Under the pieces are notes generated by a model. The model did not search any database. It was not told the DNA's origin and saw only the letters and a program-made list of their open reading frames with translations. Source: Sphingomonas endophytica (GTDB lineage: Bacteria > Pseudomonadota > Alphaproteobacteria > Sphingomonadales > Sphingomonadaceae). From it: a stretch of DNA of 64,000 bases. The stretch spans positions 1-64,000 of the forward strand of contig NZ_JACIJN010000010.1 in NCBI RefSeq assembly GCF_014199415.1, read 5' to 3'. Both the position numbers and the translations under genes were made by a program. The stretch's first letter is position 1. The number at the start of each line of letters is the position of its first letter. Below are positions 17,253 through 27,376 of the stretch, piece after piece.

Positions 17253-18844
17253 CCGCGATCCGCTCGCTGGTCGACGCGGGGTCGGAGGCGTTCGCGGCCA
17301 ATGACGCGCACAATCGCGCGCTGGCGGCGGCGTTGCGCGAAAAGGCGGCGGCGAGCGCGCTGGGCGGGTCCGAGCAGCATCGCGCGCGGCATGTCGCACG
17401 CGGCAAGCTGCTGCCGCGCGAGCGGGTCGACCGGCTGCTCGACGCGGCCGCGCCGTTTCTGGAGATCGGCGCATTGGCGGCGAACGGCATGTACGACGAT
17501 GCCGCGCCGGGCGCGGGGATGATCGCGGGCGTCGGGCGGGTGTCGGGGCGCGAGTGCATGATCGTCGCCAACGACCCGACCGTGAAGGGCGGCGCGTACT
17601 TCCCGATGACGGTGAAGAAGCATCTGCGCGCGCAGGAGATCGCGCGCGAGAACCGCCTGCCGTGCGTGTATCTGGTCGACAGCGGCGGCGCGAATCTGCC
17701 GCATCAGGCCGAGGTGTTCCCCGATCGTGAGCATTTCGGACGGATCTTCTTCAATCAGGCGCAGATGTCGGCGGAGGGGATCGCGCAGATCGCGTGCGTG
17801 ATGGGGAGCTGCACCGCGGGTGGCGCCTATGTGCCGGCGATGTCCGACGAGAGCGTGATCGTGCGTAATCAGGGGACGATCTTCCTCGCCGGGCCGCCGC
17901 TGGTGAAGGCGGCGACGGGCGAGGTGATCTCCGCCGAGGAGCTGGGCGGGGCGGAGACGCACGGGCGGCGCTCGGGCGTGGTCGATCATGTCGCGGAGAA
18001 TGACGAACATGCGCTGCTGATCGTGCGCGACATCGTCGCGACATTGGGCAATTCGCGCACGCCTGACGTGGCGCTTGCAGAGCCGCGCGCGCCATTGCTC
18101 GACGCGGCGGAATTGTACGGGATCGTGCCGCAGGACGTGCGCGCGCCCTATGACGTGCGCGAGGTGATCGGGCGGATCGTCGATGGCTCGGCGTTTCATG
18201 AGTTCAAGGCGTTGTATGGCACGACGTTGGTGTGCGGCTTTGCGCATATCTGGGGGATGCCGGTCGCGATCCTCGCCAATAACGGCGTGCTGTTCAGCGA
18301 GTCGGCGCTCAAGGGCGCGCATTTCATCGAGCTGGCGTGCCAGCGGCGCATTCCGTTGCTGTTCCTCCAGAACATTTCCGGCTTCATGGTCGGCGGGAAG
18401 TATGAGGCGGAGGGGATCGCCAAGAACGGCGCGAAGCTGGTGACGGCGGTCGCGACTGCATCGGTGCCGAAGATCACCGTGTTGATCGGCGGCAGCTTCG
18501 GGGCGGGCAATTACGGGATGTGCGGGCGCGCTTACTCGCCGCGCTTTCTGTTCAGCTGGCCGAACGCGCGGATCTCGGTGATGGGCGGCGAGCAGGCAGC
18601 GAGCGTGCTGGCGACCGTCCACCGCGATGCCGAAACGTGGACGCCCGAGGAAGCGGAGCGCTTCAAGGCGCCGATCCGCCAGAAATATGAAGATGAGGGC
18701 AATCCCTATTACGCGACCGCGCGGCTGTGGGACGACGGGATCATCGATCCGGTGCAGACCCGCGACGTGCTGGGGCTGGCCTTTGCCGCAACGCTGAACG
18801 CGCCGGTGCCCGAGCGCGCGCAGTTCGGCGTGTTCCGGATGTGA
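17249..18844 (+). CDS. liuB: Methylcrotonyl-CoA carboxylase beta subunit (carboxyltransferase)
   Basis: The 531-residue protein is a two-lobed carboxyltransferase. The N-terminal lobe contains [19 protein letters not shown], specific for methylcrotonyl/geranyl-CoA carboxylases, and [15 protein letters not shown]. The C-terminal lobe contains [15 protein letters not shown] and [20 protein letters not shown]. It transfers carboxybiotin to 3-methylcrotonyl-CoA, giving 3-methylglutaconyl-CoA. Its partner alpha subunit lies two genes downstream, separated by a small NTF2-like gene. The start at 17249 overlaps the preceding stop (ATGA). Confidence 0.93.
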   Translation: MTAIRSLVDAGSEAFAANDAHNRALAAALREKAAASALGGSEQHRARHVARGKLLPRERVDRLLDAAAPFLEIGALAANGMYDDAAPGAGMIAGVGRVSGRECMIVANDPTVKGGAYFPMTVKKHLRAQEIARENRLPCVYLVDSGGANLPHQAEVFPDREHFGRIFFNQAQMSAEGIAQIACVMGSCTAGGAYVPAMSDESVIVRNQGTIFLAGPPLVKAATGEVISAEELGGAETHGRRSGVVDHVAENDEHALLIVRDIVATLGNSRTPDVALAEPRAPLLDAAELYGIVPQDVRAPYDVREVIGRIVDGSAFHEFKALYGTTLVCGFAHIWGMPVAILANNGVLFSESALKGAHFIELACQRRIPLLFLQNISGFMVGGKYEAEGIAKNGAKLVTAVATASVPKITVLIGGSFGAGNYGMCGRAYSPRFLFSWPNARISVMGGEQAASVLATVHRDAETWTPEEAERFKAPIRQKYEDEGNPYYATARLWDDGIIDPVQTRDVLGLAFAATLNAPVPERAQFGVFRM

Positions 18845-18857
18845 TCTGGGAGAGACG

Positions 18858-19331
18858 ATGATGATCCTGCTGATGCTGCTCCTGCAGACCACGCCCGTCG
18901 CCCCGATCGTCAAGGGCACTGCCTTGCCGCCGCCGGGCAGCGAAGAGGCGCAGGTGATGGCGCCGGTCGCGGCGTTGCTGCGCGCGATCGAGACGAGCGA
19001 CCGCGCCGCCGCGCTTGCCGCGACGCTGCCCGAGGGGACGATCACCGCGACGCGCACCGGGCCGGACGGCGCGCCGCAGCGGCGGACGCTGCGCTGGGCC
19101 GACTGGGCGGCGCAGCTCACCCCGGAGCAGGGGCCGGTCGCGGAGAAGCAGGGCACGCCGGCGATCGAGATCGACGACCATGCCGCGATGGTATGGGCGC
19201 CCTATACCGTCACGGTGGCGGGCAAGCCGGTGCAATGCGGCTATAACCTGTTCGACGTGGTGCGCGGGGCGGCGGGGTGGAAGATCCTCAACGTCACCTA
19301 TTCCGCACGCACCGAGGGCTGCACGTCATGA
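18858..19331 (+). CDS. Secreted NTF2/SnoaL-like protein
   Basis: This 157-residue protein has a short hydrophobic leader (MMILLMLLLQTTPVAP) and then an NTF2-like alpha+beta cone fold pattern: VAALLRAIETSDRAAALAATL, EIDDHAAMVWAPYTVTV and GWKILNVTYSARTEGC. Such domains bind small ligands or act as scaffolds, and no catalytic residue can be named. It lies between the two methylcrotonyl-CoA carboxylase genes, 13 bases after the first and overlapping the second by 4 bases, so it is translated with them. A cytoplasmic carboxylase has no obvious use for an exported protein, so a direct role is doubtful. Confidence 0.75.
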   Translation: MMILLMLLLQTTPVAPIVKGTALPPPGSEEAQVMAPVAALLRAIETSDRAAALAATLPEGTITATRTGPDGAPQRRTLRWADWAAQLTPEQGPVAEKQGTPAIEIDDHAAMVWAPYTVTVAGKPVQCGYNLFDVVRGAAGWKILNVTYSARTEGCTS

Positions 19332-21181
19332 TCGCCTCGCTGCTGATCGCCAATCGTGGTGAGATCGCGCGGCGGATCATCCGCACCGCGCGGACGCTCG
19401 GCATCCGCACGATCGCGGTCCACTCGGATGTCGATGCCGAGATGCCGTTCGTGCGCGAGGCCGACGAAGCGGTCTGTATCGGGCCGGCGGCGGCGGCCGA
19501 CAGCTATCTGCGGCAGGACCGTCTGCTCGATGCGGCGCGCGCTACGGGCGCGGAGGCGATCCATCCGGGCTACGGCTTCCTGTCCGAAAACGCCGAGTTC
19601 GCCGAGGCGGTGGTCGCCGCCGGGCTGGTGTGGGTCGGCGCGCCGCCCGCGGCGATCCGCGCGATGGGGCTGAAGGACGCCGCCAAGGCGCGGATGATCG
19701 CGGCGGGGGTGCCGGTGACGCCGGGCTATCTGGGCGAGGACCAGTCGCCCGATAGGTTGCAGGCCGAGGCGGACGGGATCGGCTATCCTGTGCTCATCAA
19801 GGCGGTCGCGGGCGGCGGCGGCAAGGGGATGCGGCAGGTCGACGCTCCGGGCGACTTCGCCGAGGCGCTGGCGAGCTGTCAGCGCGAGGCGGCGGCGTCG
19901 TTCGGCGACGATCGCGTGCTGATCGAGAAATACATCCTGTCGCCGCGCCATATCGAGGTGCAGGTGTTCGGCGACACGCACGGGCAGGTGGTGCATCTGT
20001 TCGAGCGCGATTGCTCGCTCCAGCGGCGGCACCAGAAGGTGATCGAGGAAGCGCCCGCGCCGGGGATGGACCCGGCGACGCGCGCTGCGGTGTGCGAGGC
20101 GGCGGTACGTGCTGCGAAGGCAGTCGATTATGTCGGCGCGGGGACGATCGAGTTCATCGCCGACGCCTCCGACGGGCTGCGCGCCGATCGCATCTGGTTC
20201 ATGGAAATGAACACGCGGCTGCAGGTCGAGCATCCGGTGACCGAGGCGATTACCGGTCAGGATCTGGTCGAATGGCAGTTGCGCGTCGCGAGCGGCGAGC
20301 CGGTGCCCAAGGCGCAGGACGAACTCGCGATCAGCGGCTGGGCGATGGAAGCGCGGCTCTATGCCGAGAACCCGTCGACCGGCTTCCTGCCGTCGACCGG
20401 GCCGCTGGAGCGGCTGCGCTTTCCCGATGGCGTGCGCGTCGACAGCGGGGTCGAGGAGGGTGGGGCGGTGACGCCCTTCTATGACCCGATGATTGCCAAG
20501 CTGATCGTCCATGGCGCAACGCGCGCGCAGGCGGCGCAGCGGCTCGCGGCGGCGGCAGCGGGGACGCAGGTGTGGCCGGTGCGCACCAACGCCGCCTTTC
20601 TGGCGCGCGCGGCGGCGCATCCCCACTTCGTGGCGGGGCGCGTCGATACCGGGTTCATCGCGCGCCATGCCGACACGCTGATCCCGGTGGCCGAGCCTTC
20701 GGCGGCGGTGGTTGCGGCAGCGGCAGCGGCGTTGCTGCCGGCGGCGGACGATACGCCGTGGACCGCCTTGCGCGGGTTCCGCGCCAATGCCGCGCCGGTG
20801 ATGCAGGTCGCGGTGGAAGTGGCGGGGCAGCCGTATGTCGCGGAGCCTGCGCCGTTGCCGGGTGCCGAGATCGCCAATGGCGTGCTGTTCGCGGGCGGCG
20901 AGGCGTGGCCGTTCGGGGCGCGACGCGCGGATCATCTCGGCGGGGCGAGCGAGGGCGACGGCGCGCTGCTCGCGCCGATGCCGGGGCGCGTGATCGCGGT
21001 GCCGGTCGCGCAGGGGCAGCGCGTCGCGCGCGGCGAGCGGTTGCTGGTGCTGGAGGCGATGAAGATGGAGCAGGCGTTGCTCGCGCCGTTCGACGGGGTG
21101 GTCGCCGAGCTGAAGGTCGTCGAGGGTGCGCAGGTGACCGAGGGCATGTTGCTGGCGCGGATCAGCGCGGGAGACGAATGA
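19328..21181 (+). CDS. liuD: Methylcrotonyl-CoA carboxylase alpha subunit (biotin carboxylase/BCCP)
   Basis: The 617-residue protein joins a biotin carboxylase ([23 protein letters not shown]-grasp loop [29 protein letters not shown]) to a C-terminal biotinyl carrier domain with EAMKMEQ, whose Lys is biotinylated. With the beta subunit it carboxylates 3-methylcrotonyl-CoA using bicarbonate and ATP. The frame is open 51 bases further upstream, but ATG 19328 gives the standard N-terminus and overlaps the previous stop (ATGA). The MaoC gene follows directly. Confidence 0.94.
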   Translation: MIASLLIANRGEIARRIIRTARTLGIRTIAVHSDVDAEMPFVREADEAVCIGPAAAADSYLRQDRLLDAARATGAEAIHPGYGFLSENAEFAEAVVAAGLVWVGAPPAAIRAMGLKDAAKARMIAAGVPVTPGYLGEDQSPDRLQAEADGIGYPVLIKAVAGGGGKGMRQVDAPGDFAEALASCQREAAASFGDDRVLIEKYILSPRHIEVQVFGDTHGQVVHLFERDCSLQRRHQKVIEEAPAPGMDPATRAAVCEAAVRAAKAVDYVGAGTIEFIADASDGLRADRIWFMEMNTRLQVEHPVTEAITGQDLVEWQLRVASGEPVPKAQDELAISGWAMEARLYAENPSTGFLPSTGPLERLRFPDGVRVDSGVEEGGAVTPFYDPMIAKLIVHGATRAQAAQRLAAAAAGTQVWPVRTNAAFLARAAAHPHFVAGRVDTGFIARHADTLIPVAEPSAAVVAAAAAALLPAADDTPWTALRGFRANAAPVMQVAVEVAGQPYVAEPAPLPGAEIANGVLFAGGEAWPFGARRADHLGGASEGDGALLAPMPGRVIAVPVAQGQRVARGERLLVLEAMKMEQALLAPFDGVVAELKVVEGAQVTEGMLLARISAGDE

Positions 21182-21633
21182 TGGCCGGGCGGCATTATGA
21201 CGAATGGCAGGTCGGCGACCGGATCGTTCACGACATCCGCCGTACCGTGACCGAGGCCGACAATCTGCTGTTCACGACGATGACGCACAATCCGCAGCCG
21301 CTCCACCTCGATGCCGAGGCGGCGAAGGCGAGCGAGTTCGGTCAGATTCTCGTCAACGGGACCTTCACTTTCGCGCTGATGGTCGGGCTGTCGGTCGGGG
21401 ACACGACACTCGGGACGCTGGTCGCCAACCTCGGCTACGACAAATTGGTGATGCCGAAGCCGGTGTTCATCGGCGACACGCTGCGGGCCGAGACCGAGGT
21501 GCAGGAGCTGAAGGACAGCCGCTCGCGGCCGGAGGCGGGGATCGTCACCTTTACGCATCGGCTGCTCAACCAGCGTGACGAGCTGGTCTGCCAGTGCCTG
21601 CGCACCGCGTTGCTCAAGCGGCGCGCGGCATGA
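21181..21633 (+). CDS. MaoC family enoyl-CoA hydratase-like protein
   Basis: This 150-residue hot-dog protein has the MaoC hydratase pattern: [21 protein letters not shown] holds the catalytic Asp/His region and [19 protein letters not shown] the substrate helix. Two in-frame ATGs lie at 21178 and 21181; the second has better spacing (7 bases) from GGGAG. The leucine pathway needs a hydratase for 3-methylglutaconyl-CoA, normally a crotonase-type enzyme that is absent here, so this MaoC protein may take that step or a related one. It overlaps the downstream CitE-like gene, and MaoC plus CitE pairs also occur in itaconate (citramalyl-CoA) degradation. Confidence 0.85.
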   Translation: MAGRHYDEWQVGDRIVHDIRRTVTEADNLLFTTMTHNPQPLHLDAEAAKASEFGQILVNGTFTFALMVGLSVGDTTLGTLVANLGYDKLVMPKPVFIGDTLRAETEVQELKDSRSRPEAGIVTFTHRLLNQRDELVCQCLRTALLKRRAA

Positions 21634-22469
21634 GGCTGCGCTCGCTGCTGTTCGTGCCGGGCGACCGGCCCGAGCGGTTCGACAAGGCTGCGGCGAGCGG
21701 GGCGGATGCGCTGATCCTCGATCTGGAGGATGCGGTCGCACCGGCGGCCAAGGCGTCGGCGCGCGCGGCGGTGGCAGCGCAGTTGCGGGCCGATCGCGGC
21801 GTTGTGGCGGTGTTCGTGCGGGTCAATCCGCTCGGGACGGCGTTGCTCGACGAGGATCTCGCGGCGCTCGGCGGGTTGTCGCCGGATGCGATCGTGTTGC
21901 CGAAAGCGGAGGGGGCGGCGAGCGTCCACGATCTCGCGGCGCGGCTGGCGGCGGTGGGGATCACCGCGCCGATCCTGCCGATCGCGACTGAGACGCCGGC
22001 GGCGATCTTCCAGCTCGGCAGCTATGCGGGGTGCGGGGTACCGCTCGCGGGGTTGACGTGGGGGGCGGAGGATTTGCCCGCCGCGATCGGAGCGGCGACC
22101 AGTCGGGAGGAGGACGGACGGTTCACCGCGCCTTACGAGATGACGCGCTCGCTGGCGTTGTTCGCGGCGCATGCGGCAGGGTTGGCGGCGATCGAGACGG
22201 TCTATCCGGCGTTTCGCGATGACGCGGGGCTTGCCTCCTATGCAGCGCGGGCGGCACGCGATGGCTTCACGGGGATGATGGCGATCCACCCGGCGCAGGT
22301 CGCGACGATCAACTCCGCTTTCACCCCGACCGCCGCGCAGGTTGCGCACGCGCTGGCGGTGGTCGCGGCATTCGAGGCGGCGCCGGGGGCCGGGGTGTTG
22401 CAGCTCGACGGCAGGATGATCGACGCGCCGCATCTGGTGCAGGCGCGGCGGTTGCTGGCGCGGGTGTGA
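21630..22469 (+). CDS. CitE-like HpcH/HpaI aldolase (acyl-CoA ester lyase)
   Basis: The 279-residue protein starts at ATG 21630 ([17 protein letters not shown]), overlapping the MaoC stop by 4 bases. [31 protein letters not shown] and the metal-ligand region around [11 protein letters not shown] identify the citrate lyase beta/malyl-CoA lyase group. These Mg-dependent enzymes cleave CoA esters such as citramalyl-CoA or malyl-CoA. No other citrate lyase subunits are nearby, so it is not citrate fermentation. Its place after the leucine-pathway genes suggests cleavage of a hydroxyacyl-CoA, possibly replacing HMG-CoA lyase, which is not in the window; the substrate is uncertain. Confidence 0.85.
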   Translation: MRLRSLLFVPGDRPERFDKAAASGADALILDLEDAVAPAAKASARAAVAAQLRADRGVVAVFVRVNPLGTALLDEDLAALGGLSPDAIVLPKAEGAASVHDLAARLAAVGITAPILPIATETPAAIFQLGSYAGCGVPLAGLTWGAEDLPAAIGAATSREEDGRFTAPYEMTRSLALFAAHAAGLAAIETVYPAFRDDAGLASYAARAARDGFTGMMAIHPAQVATINSAFTPTAAQVAHALAVVAAFEAAPGAGVLQLDGRMIDAPHLVQARRLLARV

Positions 22470-22474
22470 CCCTT

Positions 22475-22553
22475 CCGTCATCGCGAGCGTGGCGAAGCAA
22501 TCCAGAGCCGGACCAAGCCGCCATGGATTGCTTCGTTACGCTCGCAATGACGG
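22475..22553. repeat. Paired palindromic repeat, family A copy 1
   Basis: The left arm reads ccgtcatcgcgagcgtggcg followed by aagcaatcca. The right arm is the near-perfect complement, tggattgcttcgttacgctc followed by gcaatgacgg. The loop between them is about 19 bases. Close copies lie at 36908 and 52626. It sits 6 bases after the CitE-like stop and could serve as a transcript end. Confidence 0.85.
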
Positions 22554-22595
22554 TGTTGCGCGGAACCGGGCGCCATTCTCCCGCGCTCTGCCGGG

Positions 22596-23948
22596 ATGCA
22601 GGATGATGATCTTTCCAAGGCCCGCCACCGCGCGGTGCCGAGCGGGCGGCTGGCGCGGCTCGGCGGGTTCGGGCGGCTGGCGGGTGGCGTCGCGGGCGGG
22701 ATGCTGGCCGAGGGCGCGCGGCGGCTCGCGGCGGGCGAGCGCCCGAAGGTCGGCGACCTGATCCTCACGCCCGGCAATGCCGCGCGCGTTGCCGATCGGC
22801 TTTCGCATCTGCGCGGCGCGGCGATGAAGCTGGGGCAGATGATCTCGATGGACGCGGGCGACGTGCTCCCGCCCGAGTTGCAGACGATCCTCGCGCAGCT
22901 CCGCAATCAGGCGTACCGGATGCCGCCGCAACAGCTCGACCGCGTGCTGCGCGAGGAATGGGGCGCGGACTGGCGGCGGCGGTTCCGGCATTTCGAGGCG
23001 TCGCCGGTCGCCGCCGCATCGATCGGGCAGGTGCATCGCGCGACGCTGCCTGACGGGCGGGTGCTGGCGATCAAGGTGCAATATCCGGGCGTCGCCGACA
23101 GTATCGGGGCCGATGTCGACAATGTCGCGACGTTGCTGCGCGTCTCCGGGTTGCTGCCGGCGACGCTCGATCTCAAGCCGTTGCTCGCGGAAGCCAAGCG
23201 GCAACTCGCCGAGGAAGCCGATTACGTCCGCGAAGGCGCGGAACTGCGTGCTTATCGCGAGCGGCTGGCGGGCGACGCGCGCTATGTCGTACCCGCGCTG
23301 GAGGAGGCGCTGACGACGAAGCGCGTGTTGGTGATGGAGTTCGTTGCCGGACGGCCGATCGAGGCGCTCGCCGAAGCGTCGCAGGCGGAGCGCGATGCGG
23401 CGATGACGTCGCTCATCTCACTGGTGCTGTGCGAACTGTTCGCATTCGGCGTGATGCAGACCGATCCGAATTTCGCCAATTACCGGTGGCAACCGGATAC
23501 CGGCGCGCTGGTGTTGCTCGATTTCGGCGCGGCACGGCGGGTGCCTGCGGAAACCGCGGCGGGGTATCGGCGGCTGATCGAGGCGGGGCTGGCGCGCGAT
23601 CGTGACGCGATCCGCGAAACCGCGGTCGCGGTCGGGTTTCTGGGCGAAGCGGCGGCGGCGGCGCATCGCCCGGCGATCGACCGGATCATCGCGGCGATCG
23701 ACGCGGCGCTCAACCGGCCGGGCGCGTTCGACTTCGGCGACCGCGCGTTCGTGCCGGTGGTGCGCGAGGAGGCGAAGGCGATGATCGCGGACCGCGCGAC
23801 GTGGCACGTCCCGCATGTCGAGACGCTGTTCGTCCAGCGCAAGGTGAGCGGGACGGCGCTGCTCGCGGCGCGGTTGAAGGCGCGGGTTGATGTGCGCGGG
23901 CTGGCGGCGGCGGCGGTGGTGGGCGAGGACCTGTCGGCGCGGGGTTGA
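22596..23948 (+). CDS. ABC1/AarF family atypical kinase (UbiB-like)
   Basis: The 450-residue protein has the ABC1 signature: LRGAAMKLGQMISMDAGDVL with the KxGQ motif, ASPVAAASIGQVHRATL with the Ala-rich loop that replaces the usual kinase glycine loop, VLAIKVQYPGV with the catalytic Lys, QTDPNFANY and LLDFGAARRV with the metal-binding Asp. No C-terminal transmembrane pair of the E. coli UbiB type is obvious, so it is closer to soluble ABC1 kinases. Relatives support ubiquinone synthesis or lipid homeostasis. It is a single gene bounded by palindromic repeats. Confidence 0.88.
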   Translation: MQDDDLSKARHRAVPSGRLARLGGFGRLAGGVAGGMLAEGARRLAAGERPKVGDLILTPGNAARVADRLSHLRGAAMKLGQMISMDAGDVLPPELQTILAQLRNQAYRMPPQQLDRVLREEWGADWRRRFRHFEASPVAAASIGQVHRATLPDGRVLAIKVQYPGVADSIGADVDNVATLLRVSGLLPATLDLKPLLAEAKRQLAEEADYVREGAELRAYRERLAGDARYVVPALEEALTTKRVLVMEFVAGRPIEALAEASQAERDAAMTSLISLVLCELFAFGVMQTDPNFANYRWQPDTGALVLLDFGAARRVPAETAAGYRRLIEAGLARDRDAIRETAVAVGFLGEAAAAAHRPAIDRIIAAIDAALNRPGAFDFGDRAFVPVVREEAKAMIADRATWHVPHVETLFVQRKVSGTALLAARLKARVDVRGLAAAAVVGEDLSARG

Positions 23949-23983
23949 GCGGGGTTTTTGCGTGCGGGTATACCCTCGATAAA

Positions 23984-24067
23984 CGTCTCCCCGGACTTGA
24001 TCCGGGGTTCCGCTTCTTCTTGACGGCAGCGGTAGAAGCGGGGCCCCGGATCAAGTCCGGGGAGACG
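23984..24067. repeat. Paired palindromic repeat, family B
   Basis: The outer arms cgtctccccggacttgatcc and ggatcaagtccggggagacg are exact complements, and inner arms (gcttct/agaagc) extend the pairing. The element lies between the ABC1 kinase and rnhA, which are convergent, so it could terminate both. Related copies are at 15122, 37043, 40503, 46411 and 51002. Confidence 0.85.
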
Positions 24068-24088
24068 GTGGGGCTTTGGTCTACGGGA

Positions 24089-24550
24089 TCAGACCATCGC
24101 TTTCGTCCGCCCCGCCTCGATGGCAGCGTCGCTCGCCAGCCGATCGGCGCGTTCGTTCTCGGGGTGGCCGGCATGGCCCTTCACCCATTTCCACTCGACC
24201 CGGTGCGGCCGCGCCGCCTCGAGCAGCGCCTGCCACAGATCGGCGTTCTTGACCGGCTTCTTGTCGGCGGTCTTCCAGCCGTTCTTCTGCCAGCCGTGGA
24301 TCCACTTGGTCAGCCCGTCCATGACGTAGCGGCTGTCGGTCGACAGCGTCACGCGGCACGGGCGGGTCAGCGCGTTGAGCCCCTCGATCGCGGCGGTCAG
24401 CTCCATGCGGTTGTTGGTGGTCAGCGGCTCGCCGCCGGCCAGCTCTTTCTCGTGCTTGCCGGCGCGGATCACCGCGCCCCAGCCGCCGGGGCCGGGATTG
24501 CCCTTGCACGCGCCGTCGGTGAACAGCTCGACCTGTGTCAGCTCGGTCAT
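24089..24550 (-). CDS. rnhA: Ribonuclease HI
   Basis: This 153-residue enzyme has all RNase HI catalytic acids: Asp12 ([18 protein letters not shown]), Glu50 ([12 protein letters not shown]), Asp72 ([11 protein letters not shown]) and Asp136 (NERADRLAS), plus the basic handle region [16 protein letters not shown]. It cleaves the RNA strand of RNA:DNA hybrids, aiding R-loop and primer removal. A longer frame upstream only reads through thrB; ATG 24550 overlaps the thrB stop as ATGA. The thrB-rnhA pairing is common in alphaproteobacteria. Confidence 0.96.
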   Translation of the reverse strand: MTELTQVELFTDGACKGNPGPGGWGAVIRAGKHEKELAGGEPLTTNNRMELTAAIEGLNALTRPCRVTLSTDSRYVMDGLTKWIHGWQKNGWKTADKKPVKNADLWQALLEAARPHRVEWKWVKGHAGHPENERADRLASDAAIEAGRTKAMV

Positions 24551-25500
24551 GCGAACGCCTCCGGATGCGCTTCGTACCAGTCGAGCCGACGGAGATAGGC
24601 GAGCGGGTCCTTCCGCATCACCAGCGCGTCGGCTGGGGTGTGGAGCCAGTCCCATGCGCGACTGAGCAGGAAGCGGATGCATGCGCCGCGTGCGAGCAGC
24701 GGCAGCGCGGCGCGCTCGGCATCGCTGAGCCCGAACGCGGCGGTGTAGCCGGCCAGCAGCGCCGCACCGACCGCCGCATCGGGGTTCTCGCCGCGCGCGT
24801 CGAACGTCCATGCCGAATGCATCACCGCGACGTCATAGGCGCGGACGTCGGTGCAGGCGAAGTAGAAGTCGATCAGCCCGGTGACGCTGTCGCCGTGCAT
24901 CAGGACATTGTCGGGGAACAGGTCGGCATGGATCGCGCTGACCGGCAGCCCGAGCGGCCACGCCTGCTCGACCGTCGCCAGCGCGGTGTCGATCCGGTCG
25001 AACAGTCCGGGCCGGATCGTGTCGAGGTCGCGCCCGCATTTATCGAGCAGCGGCCGCCATGTCGCGATGCCCATCGAGTTGACGCGCGTGCGGCGGAAGT
25101 CGGCGAGCGCGGCGTGCATGTCGCCCATCGCCGCCGCCGCCGCCTGCGCCTGCGCCGGCGTCGGGTGCGACACCGAGACGCCGGGGAGAAAGCGGATCAG
25201 GCAGGCCGGCCGCCCTTCCAGCGTCTGGATCACCGCGCCGTCGCGATCGGAGATCGCCGGCGGCACGGCCAGGCCGCGCGCGGCGAGATGGTCGAGCAGC
25301 GCCATGAAGAACGGCAGATCGTCGGCCGCGACGCGCTTCTCGTACAGCGTCAGGATGAAGCGCGCCGCATCGGTATCGACGAGGTAGTTGGAATTCTCCA
25401 CCCCCTCGGCGATCCCCTTAACGGAGACCAGTGCGCCGACATCGTAGCGGTGGAGAAAGGCGGCGAGCGCCTCGGCGGAGACGTGCGTGTAGACGGCCAT
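24547..25500 (-). CDS. thrB: Homoserine kinase (ThrB2, APH-like)
   Basis: This 317-residue protein belongs to the aminoglycoside phosphotransferase-like homoserine kinases found in alphaproteobacteria, not the GHMP type of E. coli. Characteristic pieces are [16 protein letters not shown], the [13 protein letters not shown] loop, the catalytic [10 protein letters not shown] and [10 protein letters not shown]. It phosphorylates homoserine on the threonine pathway. It lies 10 bases after ispH and overlaps rnhA by 4 bases, forming an ispH-thrB-rnhA operon. Confidence 0.95.
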   Translation of the reverse strand: MAVYTHVSAEALAAFLHRYDVGALVSVKGIAEGVENSNYLVDTDAARFILTLYEKRVAADDLPFFMALLDHLAARGLAVPPAISDRDGAVIQTLEGRPACLIRFLPGVSVSHPTPAQAQAAAAAMGDMHAALADFRRTRVNSMGIATWRPLLDKCGRDLDTIRPGLFDRIDTALATVEQAWPLGLPVSAIHADLFPDNVLMHGDSVTGLIDFYFACTDVRAYDVAVMHSAWTFDARGENPDAAVGAALLAGYTAAFGLSDAERAALPLLARGACIRFLLSRAWDWLHTPADALVMRKDPLAYLRRLDWYEAHPEAFA

Positions 25501-25510
25501 CGTGCGTGCG

Positions 25511-26488
25511 TCAGGCGGCGGCGTCGAGCCCGCGCGGGAGCTTGAACGCGATCGTCTCGCGCGTCGTCTCCTCCTCGCGCTCGGTCACGTCGAAGCGCGT
25601 CGCCAGCCGGTCGACCAGCTCGCGGACCAGCAATTCGGGCGCGGAGGCGCCCGCGGTGATCCCCAGCGTGCCGACGCCGTCGAGGAATGCCCAGTCGAGA
25701 TCGGCGGCGCGCTGGATCAGCGCGGCGCGGATGCCCTGCCGCTCGGCAACCTCGACCAGCCGGACTGAATTCGACGAATTGGGCGCGCCGATCACCAGCA
25801 CCGCATCGCACGCGTCGGCGATCGCCTTGACCGCGGCCTGCCGGTTCGACGTGGCATAGCAGATGTCCTCGCCGCGCGGTGCCTGGACGGCGGGGAAGCG
25901 GCGGTGGATCGCGGCGACGATCGCGGCGGTGTCGTCGACCGACAAGGTCGTCTGTGTCAGGAACGACAGGTTCTGCGGATCGGGGACGACCAGCGCGTCG
26001 ACGTCCTCGACCGTCTCGACCAGCGACATCGCGCCCGCGGGCACCTGTCCGAACGTGCCGATCACCTCCGGGTGGCCGGCGTGGCCGATGAACAGGATGT
26101 GGCGGCCGGATTCGACCAGCCGCTCGGCCTGGCGATGGACCTTGGAGACGAGCGGGCAGGTCGCGTCGAGATAGTCGAGGCCGCGGTATTGCGCCTCGGC
26201 GGGGACCGACTTGGGGACGCCGTGCGCGGAGAAGACCACCGGCGCGCCATCGGGCACCTCGGTCAGTTCCTCGACGAACACCGCGCCCTTCGCCTTGAGC
26301 GAATCGACGACGAACTTGTTGTGGACGATCTCGTGCCGGACATAGACGGGCGCGCCGTGCTTCTCGATCGCCAGCTCGACGATGCGGATCGCGCGGTCCA
26401 CCCCGGCGCAGAAGCCGCGCGGCGCGGCGATCAGCAATTCCAGCGGGCGGCGGGGCGTGGCGGCGGGGTCGGTAACGGGATCGGCCAT
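25511..26488 (-). CDS. ispH: 4-hydroxy-3-methylbut-2-enyl diphosphate reductase
   Basis: IspH (325 residues) makes IPP and DMAPP in the last step of the MEP isoprenoid pathway. The three cysteine ligands of its iron-sulfur cluster are visible in [26 protein letters not shown] and [11 protein letters not shown]. Histidine motifs [10 protein letters not shown] and [11 protein letters not shown] are present, along with [12 protein letters not shown]. It is the first gene of the ispH-thrB-rnhA operon, with ATG at 26488. Confidence 0.97.
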   Translation of the reverse strand: MADPVTDPAATPRRPLELLIAAPRGFCAGVDRAIRIVELAIEKHGAPVYVRHEIVHNKFVVDSLKAKGAVFVEELTEVPDGAPVVFSAHGVPKSVPAEAQYRGLDYLDATCPLVSKVHRQAERLVESGRHILFIGHAGHPEVIGTFGQVPAGAMSLVETVEDVDALVVPDPQNLSFLTQTTLSVDDTAAIVAAIHRRFPAVQAPRGEDICYATSNRQAAVKAIADACDAVLVIGAPNSSNSVRLVEVAERQGIRAALIQRAADLDWAFLDGVGTLGITAGASAPELLVRELVDRLATRFDVTEREEETTRETIAFKLPRGLDAAA

Positions 26489-26603
26489 GGCGGTGGCTCT
26501 ACGCGAATGCTTGCTCCGGCGATAGACGGTTCCTATGCTGGCGACGACCCGGGGCCGTTTTGCGGCGCCGTATCATTTGTGCCCATTGCCCGGGATTGTG
26601 TTT

Positions 26604-27251
26604 GTGAACGCTCGCCAAATCGCCGCTCCGCTGATCCTCCTGCTCGTGGGCGGATGCGCGAAGAGCGGGGAGATCGATGTCTCCGGCGGCGGCGCCGGCA
26701 TCACCGCGGTGCGCAGCGCCTGCCCGACGGTCGGCGTGCCCGCGGGGACGGGCGACGTGACGCTGTTCGATCCGTCGAACAGCCGCGCCGCCAGCGCCAT
26801 CGACGTGGTCGCGACGATCAGCAACGTCCGCTCGACCTGCGACGACCAGGGCGCGGACGTAACGACGCGCGTCACCTTCGACGTGCGCGCGCGGCGTACC
26901 CGCACCGACGGCGCGCGCGACGTGACGCTGCCGTATTTCATCGTCGTCACGCGCGGCGGCAGCCAGGTGGTCGCCAAGCGCATCTCGCAGGTCGGGCTGC
27001 ACTTCGATGCCGGGCAGGGGCTTGCCACCACCAGCGCCGAGGCGAGCAGCGCGGTGGCGCGCAGCGCCGCGACGCTGCCGCAGGAAGTGCGCGAGCGGCT
27101 GACGCGCCGCCGCAAGGCCGGCGACGAGGATGCGGCGGTCGATCCGCTCGCCGATCCGAAGGTGCGCTCGGCCGTCGCCGCGGCGTCGTTCGAGGCGCTG
27201 GTCGGCTTTCAGCTCACGCAGGATCAGCTCCGCTACAATGCGACGCGGTGA
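26604..27251 (+). CDS. Probable outer-membrane lipoprotein of unknown function
   Basis: From GTG 26604 the product is 215 residues and begins MNARQIAAPLILLLVGGCAK, a lipoprotein signal with lipobox VGGC. An ATG at 26535 would add 23 residues without improving the signal, so the GTG is preferred but not certain. The mature part is beta-rich (DVVATISNVRSTC, VTTRVTFDVRARRTRT, LPYFIVVTRGGSQVVAKR) and ends with helical RSAVAAASFEALVGFQLTQDQ. I do not recognise a named domain. It is divergent from ispH. Confidence 0.75.
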   Translation: MNARQIAAPLILLLVGGCAKSGEIDVSGGGAGITAVRSACPTVGVPAGTGDVTLFDPSNSRAASAIDVVATISNVRSTCDDQGADVTTRVTFDVRARRTRTDGARDVTLPYFIVVTRGGSQVVAKRISQVGLHFDAGQGLATTSAEASSAVARSAATLPQEVRERLTRRRKAGDEDAAVDPLADPKVRSAVAAASFEALVGFQLTQDQLRYNATR

Positions 27252-27376
27252 CCCGTAATGGTGAAGGCGACGGGAACCTTTGCCGATTGCTTCGAATGCG
27301 CAACCTTTAGGCAAGATTCGGCGACGTAAGAGCGAGCGGCCGGGAGCGTGGCGCGCCGGTCGGAGGAATTGCGGAC

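Noticed and set aside
21190..22469. CitE-like gene as part of a citrate lyase complex
   Set aside because: No citD, citF or citX-like genes are near. The sequence and MaoC neighbour fit acyl-CoA ester lyases better.
24089..24811. 240-residue RNase H with an N-terminal extension
   Set aside because: The extension is the out-of-frame reading of thrB; the standard RNase HI start at 24550 overlaps the thrB stop as ATGA.
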